A DNA stretch of 64,000 nt. It comes from Saccharothrix sp. ALI-22-I. Its GTDB lineage: Bacteria; Actinomycetota; Actinomycetes; Mycobacteriales; Pseudonocardiaceae. Location of the stretch: positions 620,001 to 684,000 of the forward strand of contig NZ_MTQP01000068.1 of the NCBI RefSeq assembly GCF_001984175.1, in the 5' to 3' direction. The position numbers and the translations under genes are program-made. The notes below the pieces were generated by a model. It was given only the letters and a program-made list of their open reading frames with translations. It did no database searches and was not told where the DNA came from. Shown here piece by piece: positions 36,254 through 44,523 of the stretch (positions within the stretch are counted from its first letter, which is position 1; every line of letters starts with the position of its first letter).

Positions 36254-36988
36254 TCAGGGGCGGGGGACACCGCCGGACAGGAGGCCGGCCTGGTAGGCGA
36301 GGGAGACGGCGTGGGTGCGGTCCTTGGCTCGGAGTTTGCGGAGGATGTTCTTCACGTGCGTGCGCACGGTTTCCACTGACACGTACAGCTCGTTCGCGAC
36401 CGCCTGGTTCTCCAGGCCGTCCGCGATGAGCTGTAACACCTCGTACTCCCGGCGTGACAGCGATCGCCGTGTCCCGGCGTCGGCCGTCGGCGTGAAGCCG
36501 GCCGCGAGCGGCGCGAGTGTGGGGTCCAGGTACGTCCGCTCTGCGTGACCGCGGGCGATGGCCTGCAGCACCTCGCCGATCTCCCCGGCTCTCGGCACCA
36601 TCCCGCGCACGCCCGCCGACAGGGCCGAACGCACGTACTTCGCTGTCCGGTGCGGTTCGCGGACCAGGGAGATCACCACCAGGGCCGGGTCGTTGCCGGT
36701 CAACAGCGTCGCCAGGTGCCCCTGCGGGTCGAGCACGGAGTCGACGAGCAGCACGTCGGGGCGCAACCGTTCGTGCATCCGGACCGCCGTGTGCAGGTGC
36801 CCGGTGGAGCCCAGCCAGTGCATCGCGGGGGTGCGCCGCACCACGGCCGCCAGCCCTTCGCGGAACAGGGGCACGGGGTCCACCAACGCGACCCCGGGCC
36901 CGGAGGCGCGCCGATCACCACCTGGTGTGAGCGGACGCGCGTTGACACCGGTTCGCATGTCGGTGCGACCGCTCCGGGTACGAGCCAT
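36254..36988 (-). CDS. LuxR/NarL-family response regulator-like protein
   Basis: A 244-residue regulator. The receiver-like domain starts GVALVDPVPLFREGLAAVV; the phospho-acceptor position is in DVLLVDSVLD. The usual acidic pair is reduced to one Asp (VDP), so phosphorylation is uncertain. The C-terminal HTH is SLSRREYEVLQLIADGLENQ followed by VETVRTHVKNILRKL. No histidine kinase gene is adjacent, making it an orphan. ATG 36986-36988 is used; ATG 36956-36958 is an alternative. The 5' region carries a direct repeat of GCGAATTT (36993-37008). It is divergent from the symporter gene, which may be its target. Confidence 0.85.
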   Translation of the reverse strand: MARTRSGRTDMRTGVNARPLTPGGDRRASGPGVALVDPVPLFREGLAAVVRRTPAMHWLGSTGHLHTAVRMHERLRPDVLLVDSVLDPQGHLATLLTGNDPALVVISLVREPHRTAKYVRSALSAGVRGMVPRAGEIGEVLQAIARGHAERTYLDPTLAPLAAGFTPTADAGTRRSLSRREYEVLQLIADGLENQAVANELYVSVETVRTHVKNILRKLRAKDRTHAVSLAYQAGLLSGGVPRP

Positions 36989-37203
36989 GACGCGAATTTT
37001 GCGAATTTCTTTCCGTGTAGCGCGGATGGATCCGGTCACATACGTGAATAACAGTCACGAATGTGACTCAATGACCTTGTGTGGCCTTCCGTCAGAAGCA
37101 ACAGCCTCGTAAGACCTACGTCACACACCCATGTGGGAAGCCGCGCACCGCCGCCGCCGAATCACGCGCTGCCACCCGTGGGCCGAGCACTCGTGGAGGC
37201 CTC

Positions 37204-38721
37204 ATGGACACCCTCGACTGGGTCGTCGTCGGTGGGTACTTCTTCGTGATGGTGGCGATCGGCTACTGGTCACGCGGGCGGATCAAGAACATCGCCGACT
37301 TCTTCACCGCGGGCGGCAAGATGCCCTGGTGGTTGTCCGGCATCTCGCACCACATGTCCGGTTACAGCGCCGTCATGTTCGTGGCCTTCGCCTCCCAGGC
37401 CTATCTCCTCGGCCTCACCGTCTACATCTGGTGGGCGCTGACGATCGGCATCGGTGTCGGCATCGGCGCGTTCCTCTGGGCGGGCGCCTGGAACCGGCTG
37501 CGCTCCAAGCACGGCGTCAAGTCGCCGCTGGAGTACCTGGCCCGCCGCTACAACGTGCCGACCCAGCAGATCATGGCGTGGGCCGGGGCGACGTTGAAGG
37601 TCGTGGACATCTCGGCCAAGTGGGTCGCGGTCGCGTTGCTGCTCCAAGGCTTCGCGGGCGTCCCGGTGTGGCTCGGCATCACGCTCGTCGGCGTCGTCAC
37701 GATGGTCTACTCCGTTCTCGGCGGACTGTGGGCGGACGCGCTGACCGACTTCGGCCAGTTCATCATCCAGGGCGCGGCGGGCATCGCCATGTTCGTCGCG
37801 GTGGCCGCGCACTTCGGCGGCATCAGCTTCATGTGGGAGATCTGGGACCAGCTCCCCGAGGCGCACTCCCAGCCGCTGAACGGCCAGTACACACTGCTGT
37901 TCTTCATGGCGTTGTTCCTGATCAAGACGCTGGAGTACAACGGCGGCATGTGGAACCTGGCGCAGCGCTACATGGCCGCGCCGTCCGGCGCCGCCGCCAA
38001 GCGCTCCGCGTTGCTGTCGAGCGCGTTGTGGCTGATCTGGCCGCTGATCCTGTTCTTCCCGATGTGGGCCGCGCCGCTGATCGTGCCCGGCCTGGAGGGC
38101 CCCGCCGCCGAGCAGGCCTACGTCGAGATGGGCAAGCTCATGCTGCCCGCGGGCATGGTGGGCCTGATCCTCGCGGGCTTCTTCTCGCACACCATGGCGA
38201 TGGTGTCCTCGGACGCCAACGTGATCTCCGCGGTCATCACCCGCGACATGCTGCCCAAGCTGTGGAAGGGCGTGACGCGGCTCAGCGAGTCCGCGCAGTT
38301 GCAGTTGGCGCGGATCACCACGTTCGCGTTCATCGGGCTGAGCATGACGGTCGCGTTGACCGCGGACACCAAGGGGTTCGTGCTCAAGATCGTGCTCGAC
38401 CTGGTGGCGGCCACCATGGGTCCGATCGCGATCCCGTTGATGCTCGGCCTGCTGCCGTGGTTCAAGAAGGTCGGCCCGACCGCCGCGACGACCTCGGTGA
38501 TCGGCGGTCTCGGCACATGGGTGGTGCTGTACGTGATGCAGCAGAGCAAGGTCGAGTTCGTCACCTCGGCGGTGATCGTGTCCTGGCCGCTGCTGGTGTC
38601 GCTGGTGCTGTACCTGGTGATCGGGCTCCTCATCAAGCCGGAACCGTCGGCCGACCGCGCTGCGCTGGTCGACTCGCTGCAGTCCGACGACGACGAGGAG
38701 AAGGTGCCCGCGCGCGCGTGA
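37204..38721 (+). CDS. Sodium:solute symporter family (SSS) transporter
   Basis: A 505-residue secondary transporter with about 13 hydrophobic segments. Family features are YWSRGRIKNIADFFTAGGKM, GISHHMSGYSAVMFV and SPLEYLARRYNVPTQQ. The Na+-site region is LAGFFSHTMAMVSSDANVIS. The C-terminus is an acidic soluble tail (SLQSDDDEEKVPARA). ATG 37204 has GTGGAGG about 6 bases upstream; longer in-frame starts lack one. The substrate (sugar, carboxylate or sialic acid) cannot be told. A perfect terminator hairpin follows. Confidence 0.88.
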   Translation: MDTLDWVVVGGYFFVMVAIGYWSRGRIKNIADFFTAGGKMPWWLSGISHHMSGYSAVMFVAFASQAYLLGLTVYIWWALTIGIGVGIGAFLWAGAWNRLRSKHGVKSPLEYLARRYNVPTQQIMAWAGATLKVVDISAKWVAVALLLQGFAGVPVWLGITLVGVVTMVYSVLGGLWADALTDFGQFIIQGAAGIAMFVAVAAHFGGISFMWEIWDQLPEAHSQPLNGQYTLLFFMALFLIKTLEYNGGMWNLAQRYMAAPSGAAAKRSALLSSALWLIWPLILFFPMWAAPLIVPGLEGPAAEQAYVEMGKLMLPAGMVGLILAGFFSHTMAMVSSDANVISAVITRDMLPKLWKGVTRLSESAQLQLARITTFAFIGLSMTVALTADTKGFVLKIVLDLVAATMGPIAIPLMLGLLPWFKKVGPTAATTSVIGGLGTWVVLYVMQQSKVEFVTSAVIVSWPLLVSLVLYLVIGLLIKPEPSADRAALVDSLQSDDDEEKVPARA

Positions 38722-38790
38722 CGCGGATCTGTTGATCTGTGGGCGATGTCCACGTGTGGGCTGCGTTATCTGTGTGACGCGTCATCTCCG

Positions 38791-38820
38791 CTGTGCGGGC
38801 GCCCGGTCGCGCCCGCACAG
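38791..38820 (+). terminator. Terminator after the symporter gene
   Basis: Perfect 12-bp stem CTGTGCGGGCGC / GCGCCCGCACAG with a 6-base loop, 69 bases past the symporter stop and 7 bases before the next start codon. Confidence 0.8.
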
Positions 38821-38827
38821 TGGGGTG

Positions 38828-39214
38828 ATGGACGGTTGGCGACCGCGGGACGAGGCCGAGTCGGCCGCCGGGTGGCGGCTGTGGCTGGCGCTGAGCTGCC
38901 GGCTGTGGCCGTCGGCCGAGTGGGACGGCACACCGGCGGCGGCCGTCGGCGGGCTGCGGGAGATCCTGGCCGAGTGCGACCGGATTCGCGGCACTTATGT
39001 CGGTGACCGGTCGGCGGTGGTGCTGCGGCTGGTCGATTCCGTGGTGTTCGTGGTGAGCCTGCCCGTCGAGCTGTGGCGGGAGGACGTGCTGCCGGTCGAC
39101 GCGGACCGGGCGGCGTTGCTGCACAGCGACCTGGCGGGCGTGATCGAGCACGCCGCCGACGTGCGGGCCGTGCTGGCGCGTGGCGGTGGTTGGGCGGAGC
39201 TGGAAGCCCGCTGA
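38828..39214 (+). CDS. Hypothetical protein, Trp-rich
   Basis: A 128-residue protein I do not recognise. It begins MDGWRPRDEAESAAGWRLWL and has a helical first half, followed by beta-rich sequence (AVVLRLVDSVVFVVSLPVEL) and a C-terminal helix (AALLHSDLAGVIEHAADVRA). There is no signal peptide or membrane segment. The start ATG at 38828 follows GGGGTG; the frame continues upstream but that region contains the terminator. It is 42 bases before the methyltransferase gene and may be in its operon. Confidence 0.65.
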   Translation: MDGWRPRDEAESAAGWRLWLALSCRLWPSAEWDGTPAAAVGGLREILAECDRIRGTYVGDRSAVVLRLVDSVVFVVSLPVELWREDVLPVDADRAALLHSDLAGVIEHAADVRAVLARGGGWAELEAR

Positions 39215-39256
39215 AGCCGGCGGTAAAGCGATTGCCCTGCCTTCTACGTTCGAAAG

Positions 39257-40048
39257 ATGGACGAGACGATCAGGGAGTTCTACGCGCAGGGCTTCGAGCA
39301 GGGACGGTTGCGCGCCGGGAACGGGCGGCTGGAGTTCCTGCGGACGCAGGAGATCGTGCGGCGGTTCGTCGGCACGCGCAGCCGGGTGTTGGACGTCGGC
39401 GGAGCGGCCGGGGTGCACGCGGAGTGGTTGGCGGAGGACGGGCACGACGTGCTCGTGGTGGACCCGATGCCGTCGCACGTGGAGTCGGCCGGGGCGCTGC
39501 CCGGGGTGTCCGCCGTCGTGGGCGACGCCCGTGACCTGCCGGACGGGCCGTTCGACGTGGTGCTGCTGTTCGGGCCGCTCTACCACCTGATGTCGTACGA
39601 GGACCGGCTGCGGGCGTGGCGGGAGGCGTTGCGCGTGCTGAGACCCGGTGGGGTGGTCGCGGGCGCGGTGATCGGGCGGTACGCGTCGCTGTACGACGGG
39701 CTGCGCAAGGACTTCCCGCTCGACACCCGCTACCGGGCGTTCGTGACGCACGCGGTGGAGACCGGACAGCACCTGCCGCCGGCGGACACGCCCTGGTTCA
39801 CCACCGCGTACTTCCACCGTCCTCAGGAGGCGGCGGAGGAGGCGCGTGCGGCGGGGTTGGACGTGGTTGGCACGTTCGCGCTGGAGGGCACGGCGTGGAT
39901 GCTGCCGAACGCCGACCTGGAGGACATCTACGCCGACCCGGTCCGGTTCGAGTACCTGATGTGGTCGTTGCGGCAGGTCGAGCAGGAGGAGTCCGTGCTG
40001 GGCGCGTCGGCCCACCTGATCACCGTGGCGCGGAGAGCCGCGCCCTGA
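39257..40048 (+). CDS. Class I SAM-dependent methyltransferase
   Basis: A 263-residue Rossmann-fold methyltransferase. Motif I is VLDVGGAAGVHAEWLAEDG (a variant of E/DxGxGxG), motif II VLVVDPMPSHVE, motif III GDARDLPDGPFDVVLLFGPLYHL, and the post-motif region EALRVLRPGGVVAGAVIG. This class often modifies small molecules. Substrate unknown. The ATG lies 42 bases after the hypothetical gene with no strong ribosome binding site. Confidence 0.88.
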   Translation: MDETIREFYAQGFEQGRLRAGNGRLEFLRTQEIVRRFVGTRSRVLDVGGAAGVHAEWLAEDGHDVLVVDPMPSHVESAGALPGVSAVVGDARDLPDGPFDVVLLFGPLYHLMSYEDRLRAWREALRVLRPGGVVAGAVIGRYASLYDGLRKDFPLDTRYRAFVTHAVETGQHLPPADTPWFTTAYFHRPQEAAEEARAAGLDVVGTFALEGTAWMLPNADLEDIYADPVRFEYLMWSLRQVEQEESVLGASAHLITVARRAAP

Positions 40049-40055
40049 GCTGCCG

Positions 40056-40301
40056 TTGACGTTGGCCATCGCCCTGGCGCTGGTGCTCGGCCTGGGTTCC
40101 CCGTGGCCCCTGGCGATCGCGTGCGGGTCGTTGGGGCTGGTGGTGGGCGTGTACTTCGGGGTGTCGTACGCGATCGAGAGCACCGACCACCGGATGACGA
40201 AGTACGGCTACCCGGCGGGCGCGGCGGCGGCGGTGCGCGAGGAGCGGACGCGGCGGGACCAGGAGCGTTACGAGCGGGTGTGGCGTTCGGCGGAGTCTTG
40301 A
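40056..40301 (+). CDS. Small membrane protein
   Basis: An 81-residue protein with two hydrophobic segments (LAIALALVLGLGSPWPLAIA and GLVVGVYFGVSYAIES) and a charged C-terminal tail (AVREERTRRDQERYERVWRS). Unrecognised. It begins with TTG 40056, eight bases after the methyltransferase stop, so it is probably cotranscribed. Confidence 0.65.
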   Translation: MTLAIALALVLGLGSPWPLAIACGSLGLVVGVYFGVSYAIESTDHRMTKYGYPAGAAAAVREERTRRDQERYERVWRSAES

Positions 40302-40333
40302 GTCCGGTCCCGGGTGGCCTAGCATCTGGCGAC

Positions 40334-41284
40334 GTGGAGCGGCAGGCGGCGGTGGCGGCGGCGTTCGGGCTTGGTGACGTGCTGCGACCGTGGACACCGG
40401 TTTCCGGCGGGCGTTCGCATCTGATGTGGCGGTTGCGCACGTCGCGCGGCACGTGGGCGGTCAAGCGGCTGAACCGGTCGCGCGAGGACTGGTGGATGCG
40501 CGACTACCAGGTGTCCGCCGAGATCCAGTTGGAGGCGTACGCCCGAGACTTCCCCATGCCGCGCCCGGTGCACCCGCTGGAACCGGCCGCGCCGCTGCTG
40601 GCCGACGTCCGGGTCGGTGACGAGGTGGAGAGCTACCTGGTGCACGAGTGGCACGAGGGCGGCCCGTTGACCACGGACGTCTCCGCGTGGGTCGGCACCA
40701 CCCTGGCTTCCCTGCACGCCCTCCCCGCCGGCGGGACGCCCGACGGGGAGCCGCACCCGGTCGAGGAGTGGCGGGAGTGGCTGGACGAGGCGCCGAACGA
40801 CTTCACCGACGCCGTTCGCGGGTACCTGCCGGACATCGCCGAGGCCAGGGCGGTGGCGGTGGACACGGGTGACCTGACGCCGGTGAGCACGCACCGGGAC
40901 GTCAAGCCGGACAACGTCCTGCACACCGCCACCGGTCCGCTGCTGGTGGACTGGGACGGCGCGGGCCCGGACTACGCGGAGTGGGAGCTGACCCGTGCGG
41001 CGCTGCACTTCAGCCGATTGGGCGAGGACCGGACCGCGTTCGACACCGTGATCAAGTCGTACGAGGAGGCAGGTGGCCACCGACCGCCCGCGTCACCGAC
41101 GGCGTTCGCGGGCCTGCTCCGCGTCTACCTGGGCGGCGCGGCGTGGATGGTGTGGCGGGCGCTGGGCCACCGCCCGGTCACCGAACCCGAACGTGCCGCC
41201 GCGCACACGCATGCGCTGGAGCTGCTGGCAGACCTGCGCACGTCCCTCGATCACCTGAACGAGTGGACCGACCGCCTGCGCTAA
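40334..41284 (+). CDS. Aminoglycoside phosphotransferase-like kinase
   Basis: A 316-residue APH/choline-kinase fold protein. The ATP-binding lysine region is WAVKRLNRSREDWW, the catalytic loop THRDVKPDNVL and the metal-binding motif LVDWDGAGPDYAEWEL. It may phosphorylate an alcohol group on a small molecule. An antibiotic-resistance role cannot be inferred from fold alone; many actinobacterial members are of unknown substrate. GTG 40334 starts VERQAAVAAAFGL; no clear ribosome binding site. It ends overlapping the convergent gene by 4 bases. Confidence 0.85.
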   Translation: MERQAAVAAAFGLGDVLRPWTPVSGGRSHLMWRLRTSRGTWAVKRLNRSREDWWMRDYQVSAEIQLEAYARDFPMPRPVHPLEPAAPLLADVRVGDEVESYLVHEWHEGGPLTTDVSAWVGTTLASLHALPAGGTPDGEPHPVEEWREWLDEAPNDFTDAVRGYLPDIAEARAVAVDTGDLTPVSTHRDVKPDNVLHTATGPLLVDWDGAGPDYAEWELTRAALHFSRLGEDRTAFDTVIKSYEEAGGHRPPASPTAFAGLLRVYLGGAAWMVWRALGHRPVTEPERAAAHTHALELLADLRTSLDHLNEWTDRLR

Positions 41285-41667
41285 CCGTGCGGCACCACGA
41301 CCACCTGGTGCTCGTCCTCGTAAACGATCTGCCCCGGATCGGACGACTGCACCCGCTCACACACCACCCCGTGCGCGGCCAGGATCTCCAGATACCCGTC
41401 AACCCGCCCGATCAGGTGCCGAGCCGACGACTTGAACCACGCCACCGCACCCGGATTGATCTCCCGGTCGTACACGGTCGGGTCAACGTGCGACGGCGTC
41501 GTGTAGGCCGCGTTGAACCAGTCGTTGTTCTCCCGCCTGAACCGCTCCTGCTCCACACTCAGCCGCCCCTCCCGAGCCAGCCCGTTGACCAGCCAGAACA
41601 CCCCCGGGAAGAACCCCCGCTCATGCCGAACCGTCCCCTGGAACCGCACGTAGACCGTCTCCGTCAC
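41281..41667 (-). CDS. Conserved-type hypothetical protein
   Basis: A 128-residue protein without a recognised domain. It begins VTETVYVRFQGTVRHERGFF and contains the Trp-rich stretch RRENNDWFNAAYTTPSHVD. An acidic/hydrophobic C-terminus follows (QIVYEDEHQVVVVPHG). No membrane segment. The GTG at 41665-41667 starts directly with a beta strand. It lies downstream of the tRNA gene terminator, so it has its own promoter. Confidence 0.65.
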   Translation of the reverse strand: MTETVYVRFQGTVRHERGFFPGVFWLVNGLAREGRLSVEQERFRRENNDWFNAAYTTPSHVDPTVYDREINPGAVAWFKSSARHLIGRVDGYLEILAAHGVVCERVQSSDPGQIVYEDEHQVVVVPHG

Positions 41668-41697
41668 GCACCCGATTCTGGCCGACCCCGACACGAC

Positions 41698-41727
41698 GAA
41701 GGCCCAGGTCGAGTGACCTGGGCCTTC
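41698..41727 (-). terminator. Terminator of the tRNA-Gly gene
   Basis: Perfect 13-bp stem GAAGGCCCAGGTC / GACCTGGGCCTTC with a 4-base loop, 9 bases downstream of the tRNA 3' end on the minus strand. Confidence 0.85.
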
Positions 41728-41736
41728 GCACTGCTG

Positions 41737-41807
41737 AGCGGGTGACGGGAATCGAACCCGCCTCTACAGCTTGGGAAGCTGTCGTTCTACCAATGAACTA
41801 CACCCGC
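41737..41807 (-). tRNA. tRNA-Gly (anticodon CCC)
   Basis: On the minus strand the acceptor arm is GCGGGTG / CACCCGC with discriminator U, as usual for glycine tRNAs. The anticodon stem is ACAGC/GCTGT and the loop TTCCCAA gives anticodon CCC (reads GGG). The T-arm is GGCGGGTTCGATTCCCGTC-like and closes properly. CCA is not encoded. A strong hairpin follows. Confidence 0.95.
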
Positions 41808-41843
41808 GTGTTGCGAGCCCGATCATACACATAGGCTGTCCCC

Positions 41844-42425
41844 GTGCTGCTAAGTGACCGCGATCTGCGCAAAGAGGTCGACTCCGGCCGGTTGGTGCTG
41901 GAGCCGTTCGACGACGTCATGGTGCAGCCGTCCAGCATCGACGTGCGGCTGGACCGGTTCTTCCGGGTGTTCAACAACACCCGGTACACGCACATCGACC
42001 CGGCCATGCAGCAGGACGACCTGACCTCGCTGGTCGAGCCGGCCGACGACGAGCCGTTCGTGCTGCACCCCGGGGAGTTCGTGCTCGGCTCGACGTTCGA
42101 GCTGGTCACCCTTCCCGACGACCTGGCGGGCCGGCTGGAAGGCAAGTCGTCGCTCGGCCGCCTCGGTCTGCTCACGCACTCCACAGCGGGCTTCATCGAC
42201 CCCGGCTTCTCCGGTCACATCACGCTCGAACTGTCGAACGTCGCCAACCTGCCCATCACCCTCTGGCCGGGCATGAAGATCGGCCAGCTGTGCCTGTTCC
42301 GGCTCAGCAGCGCGGCCGAGTTCCCCTACGGTTCGGCGCAGGCGGGCTCCCGCTACCAGGGCCAACGCGGTCCCACGCCGTCGCGCGCGTACCTGAACTT
42401 CCACCGCACCGACACCAAGCGCTAG
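41844..42425 (+). CDS. dcd: dCTP deaminase (probably bifunctional with dUTPase)
   Basis: Trimeric pyrimidine nucleotide enzyme of 193 residues that supplies dUMP for thymidylate synthesis. Motifs are VQPSSIDVRLDRFFRVF, LEGKSSLGRLGLLTHSTAGF (nucleotide/catalytic loop, with Glu after LEGKSS-type residues), DPGFSGHITLELSN and GSRYQGQRGPTPSR near the C-terminus. Actinobacterial Dcd of this length performs both deamination and pyrophosphate removal. GTG 41844. It stands downstream of the tRNA gene but on the opposite strand. Confidence 0.95.
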   Translation: MLLSDRDLRKEVDSGRLVLEPFDDVMVQPSSIDVRLDRFFRVFNNTRYTHIDPAMQQDDLTSLVEPADDEPFVLHPGEFVLGSTFELVTLPDDLAGRLEGKSSLGRLGLLTHSTAGFIDPGFSGHITLELSNVANLPITLWPGMKIGQLCLFRLSSAAEFPYGSAQAGSRYQGQRGPTPSRAYLNFHRTDTKR

Positions 42426-42592
42426 AGCTTCAGCTCCCCGTACCGGGCCAGCACCCGCGACCGCAGCTCCGGGTCGGTCCTCGGCACCGGCTCCAGGAAC
42501 ACCTCGTCCAGGTCGGGGTGCGCGGCGCGCAGTTCGGCGTCGATCCGCACCGCCTGCCCCCGCACCTGCCGCGCGGCCTGCGCCCACGACAC
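42422..42592 (-). pseudogene. C-terminal remnant or very small gene
   Basis: A minus-strand frame ending with TAG at 42422-42424 has strong coding character: VSWAQAARQVRGQAVRIDAE to the C-terminus PELRSRVLARYGELKL. The same frame continues sensibly upstream (HSRAFALES) to a TGA at about 42640, without ATG. The sequence IDAELRAAHPDLDEVFLEPV looks like the tail of a larger protein. It is either a 56-residue protein from GTG 42592 or the remains of a gene truncated by the neighbouring surface-protein gene. Family not identified. Confidence 0.45.
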
Positions 42593-42692
42593 CGACTCCA
42601 GCGCGAACGCGCGACTGTGACCGCCGTCACGAAACGATCATGATCTTGGTTGCGACGACGAGGTATCACATTCCATTTTGGGGGAATCTCAG

Positions 42693-44024
42693 GTGAAGAA
42701 CCTGATCGGTCGCATCATGGCCGTTTTCGCGGTGGTGAGCGCGGCAGCGCTGACAAGTCCACTCGCGGCGGCACAAGAGAACACCGTGACGCTGGAAGGC
42801 CTGGTGTGGTTCGACCGCAACGCCAACGGTGTCGTCGACGAGGGTGAGCCACCTCTGGCAGGCGGTCGGGGTGTGCGCGTTTTCAACGGCAAGGAGTTCA
42901 TCGGCGAGTACGGCACCGACGCGAACGGCCGCTACAAGGTCGAGGGCCTGCTGAACACTCAGCTGTCCATCTTCAGCCACAACACCGACGTCTACGAGGC
43001 GACGACCACATCGTCGTTCTTCCCCACCGGCGGAGGCACGTTCGACTTCGGCATCCGCGGCGGCACCGTGCGCGGCTTCTCGTTCGTCGACTTCGACAAG
43101 GACGGCACGCGGCAGACGCACGAGTCGGACGTGCCGGCGCCGTCGACGCTGCGCCTGGTCACCGACTGCGTCGACGATCCCGTCGGTGTCGGCTGTGTTG
43201 ATGGTGTCGACGTGGCCCCGCCCACGCGTGGTGTGAACGGCGAGTACGCGTTCAACGACGTGCCGCTCGGCCTGCAGTCGTTGGTCGTCGCCGACCGCAG
43301 GCCCGAGCTGAAGCTCGCGCAGCCGTTGACGGAGTACGACGTGGACCCGGAGTCCCGCCGGAAGGGCGTGGTGGTCCGCGTGGGCGAGACGACGCGCGCG
43401 GACGTCCGGTACGTCCCCTTGGACATCGACTTCGTGGTCGGTGAGCCTCGGGTGGAGCCCGCGAAGGACGCCTACCGGATCGGTGACGAGGTCACCATGA
43501 CCGTGTCGGTCACGAACCGGGGCGAGGCGGCGGACAAGGCGACGTTCGTGATGTTCGGCTCGACGCCGCACTTCGTCGCGGCCAGTGACGCCCTCGTGGT
43601 GCGTCACCCCGGCCAGGACTTCGAGCTGCGCGACATGCTGGAGGTGGGCCAGACCGTCGAGTTCAGCCTCACGTACCGGCTGGACAACCCGGAGTTCGAC
43701 CGGTTCCACCTGTTCGCCCGGCCGGTGTCGGTGCTCAACCGACGGGACGTCAACACGCGGGACAACCACGCGATCGTGCTGTTGGAGTACCTGCCCGCGG
43801 AGCCGACGACCACGCCACCGACCGACACCACCACCACGACCGCCCCGACCTCCACGACGACGGCCACGACCACGACGACCAACGTCGCCATGGTGCAGGC
43901 CGGCGGCAGTGGGTTGGCGAGCACGGGTGCGACGCCGTTGCCGTTCCTGGCGATCGGTGTGCTGCTGCTGGTCGGCGGCGGCGCGTTGACCTTCTTGGCG
44001 GCACGCAGGCGTCGTCGCGCCTGA
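42693..44024 (+). CDS. SdrD B-like surface protein with LASTG sortase signal
   Basis: A 443-residue exported wall protein. Signal peptide (FAVVSAAALTSPLAAAQ) and two SdrD/CNA-B-like beta domains follow, each opening with a Ca-binding-like start (LEGLVWFDRNANGVVDEGE; VRGFSFVDFDKDGTRQTHE). A CARDB/DUF11-like beta domain comes next (VGDEV-like TMTVSVTNRGEAADKA). A Thr/Pro-rich stalk leads to the sorting signal LASTG, a hydrophobic helix and RRRRRA. LAxTG is the class E sortase motif of actinobacteria. GTG 42693 is preferred because GGGGGA lies 8 bases before it. No sortase gene is nearby. Confidence 0.88.
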   Translation: MKNLIGRIMAVFAVVSAAALTSPLAAAQENTVTLEGLVWFDRNANGVVDEGEPPLAGGRGVRVFNGKEFIGEYGTDANGRYKVEGLLNTQLSIFSHNTDVYEATTTSSFFPTGGGTFDFGIRGGTVRGFSFVDFDKDGTRQTHESDVPAPSTLRLVTDCVDDPVGVGCVDGVDVAPPTRGVNGEYAFNDVPLGLQSLVVADRRPELKLAQPLTEYDVDPESRRKGVVVRVGETTRADVRYVPLDIDFVVGEPRVEPAKDAYRIGDEVTMTVSVTNRGEAADKATFVMFGSTPHFVAASDALVVRHPGQDFELRDMLEVGQTVEFSLTYRLDNPEFDRFHLFARPVSVLNRRDVNTRDNHAIVLLEYLPAEPTTTPPTDTTTTTAPTSTTTATTTTTNVAMVQAGGSGLASTGATPLPFLAIGVLLLVGGGALTFLAARRRRRA

Positions 44025-44058
44025 CCCATTCGGACGACCGCCACCGTTAGCCTGCGGC

Positions 44059-44442
44059 ATGGGCATTTTGGTGCACGTACTGCTGACGGCGGTGGCGGTC
44101 TGGGTCGCCACGGTCATCCCGGGCATCGACCTGGAGGCGGGCGCGTCGACGCCCGCGAAGATCGGCACGCTGGTCGGCGTCGCGCTGCTGTTCGGTCTGG
44201 TCAACGCGGTGGTCAAACCGCTGGTGAAGTTCTTCGGCTGCCTGTTCTACCTGGTCACGCTGGGACTCATCGGCCTGGTGGTGAACGCCCTGCTGTTCTG
44301 GCTCACCGGTTGGCTGGCCGGCGAGCTCGGCCTGCCGTTCGACGTCAGCGGCTTCTGGCCGGCGTTCTTCGGCGCCATCATCGTCGCCCTCACCAGCTGG
44401 ATCCTCAACATCGTCTACGACCGCATCACCGACCGCGACTGA
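44059..44442 (+). CDS. Phage-holin-4 superfamily (Phage_holin_4_2) membrane protein
   Basis: A 127-residue protein with four hydrophobic segments and the family signature LVNAVVKPLVKFFGCLFYLVT. Despite the family name, this is a common chromosomal actinobacterial protein with no phage genes around it. Function unknown. ATG 44059. A strong terminator hairpin follows. Confidence 0.85.
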   Translation: MGILVHVLLTAVAVWVATVIPGIDLEAGASTPAKIGTLVGVALLFGLVNAVVKPLVKFFGCLFYLVTLGLIGLVVNALLFWLTGWLAGELGLPFDVSGFWPAFFGAIIVALTSWILNIVYDRITDRD

Positions 44443-44472
44443 AGGCAGGCGCGCCGAACGATCGCCAACGAC

Positions 44473-44507
44473 AACGCCCCTCGGTCCGAACCGGACCGAG
44501 GGGCGTT
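44473..44507. terminator. Bidirectional terminator between holin-like and etfD-like genes
   Basis: Perfect 16-bp stem AACGCCCCTCGGTCCG / CGGACCGAGGGGCGTT with a 3-base loop, between convergent genes, with T/A ends usable in either direction. Confidence 0.9.
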
Positions 44508-44523
44508 CTACGTCCACAAGGGA

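Noticed and set aside
40334..41284. Aminoglycoside resistance gene
   Set aside because: Only the kinase fold is visible; the family covers many small-molecule kinases and there is no mobile or resistance context.
44059..44442. Prophage, because of the holin family name
   Set aside because: No integrase, capsid, lysin or att site near; this holin-like family is a normal chromosomal gene in actinobacteria.
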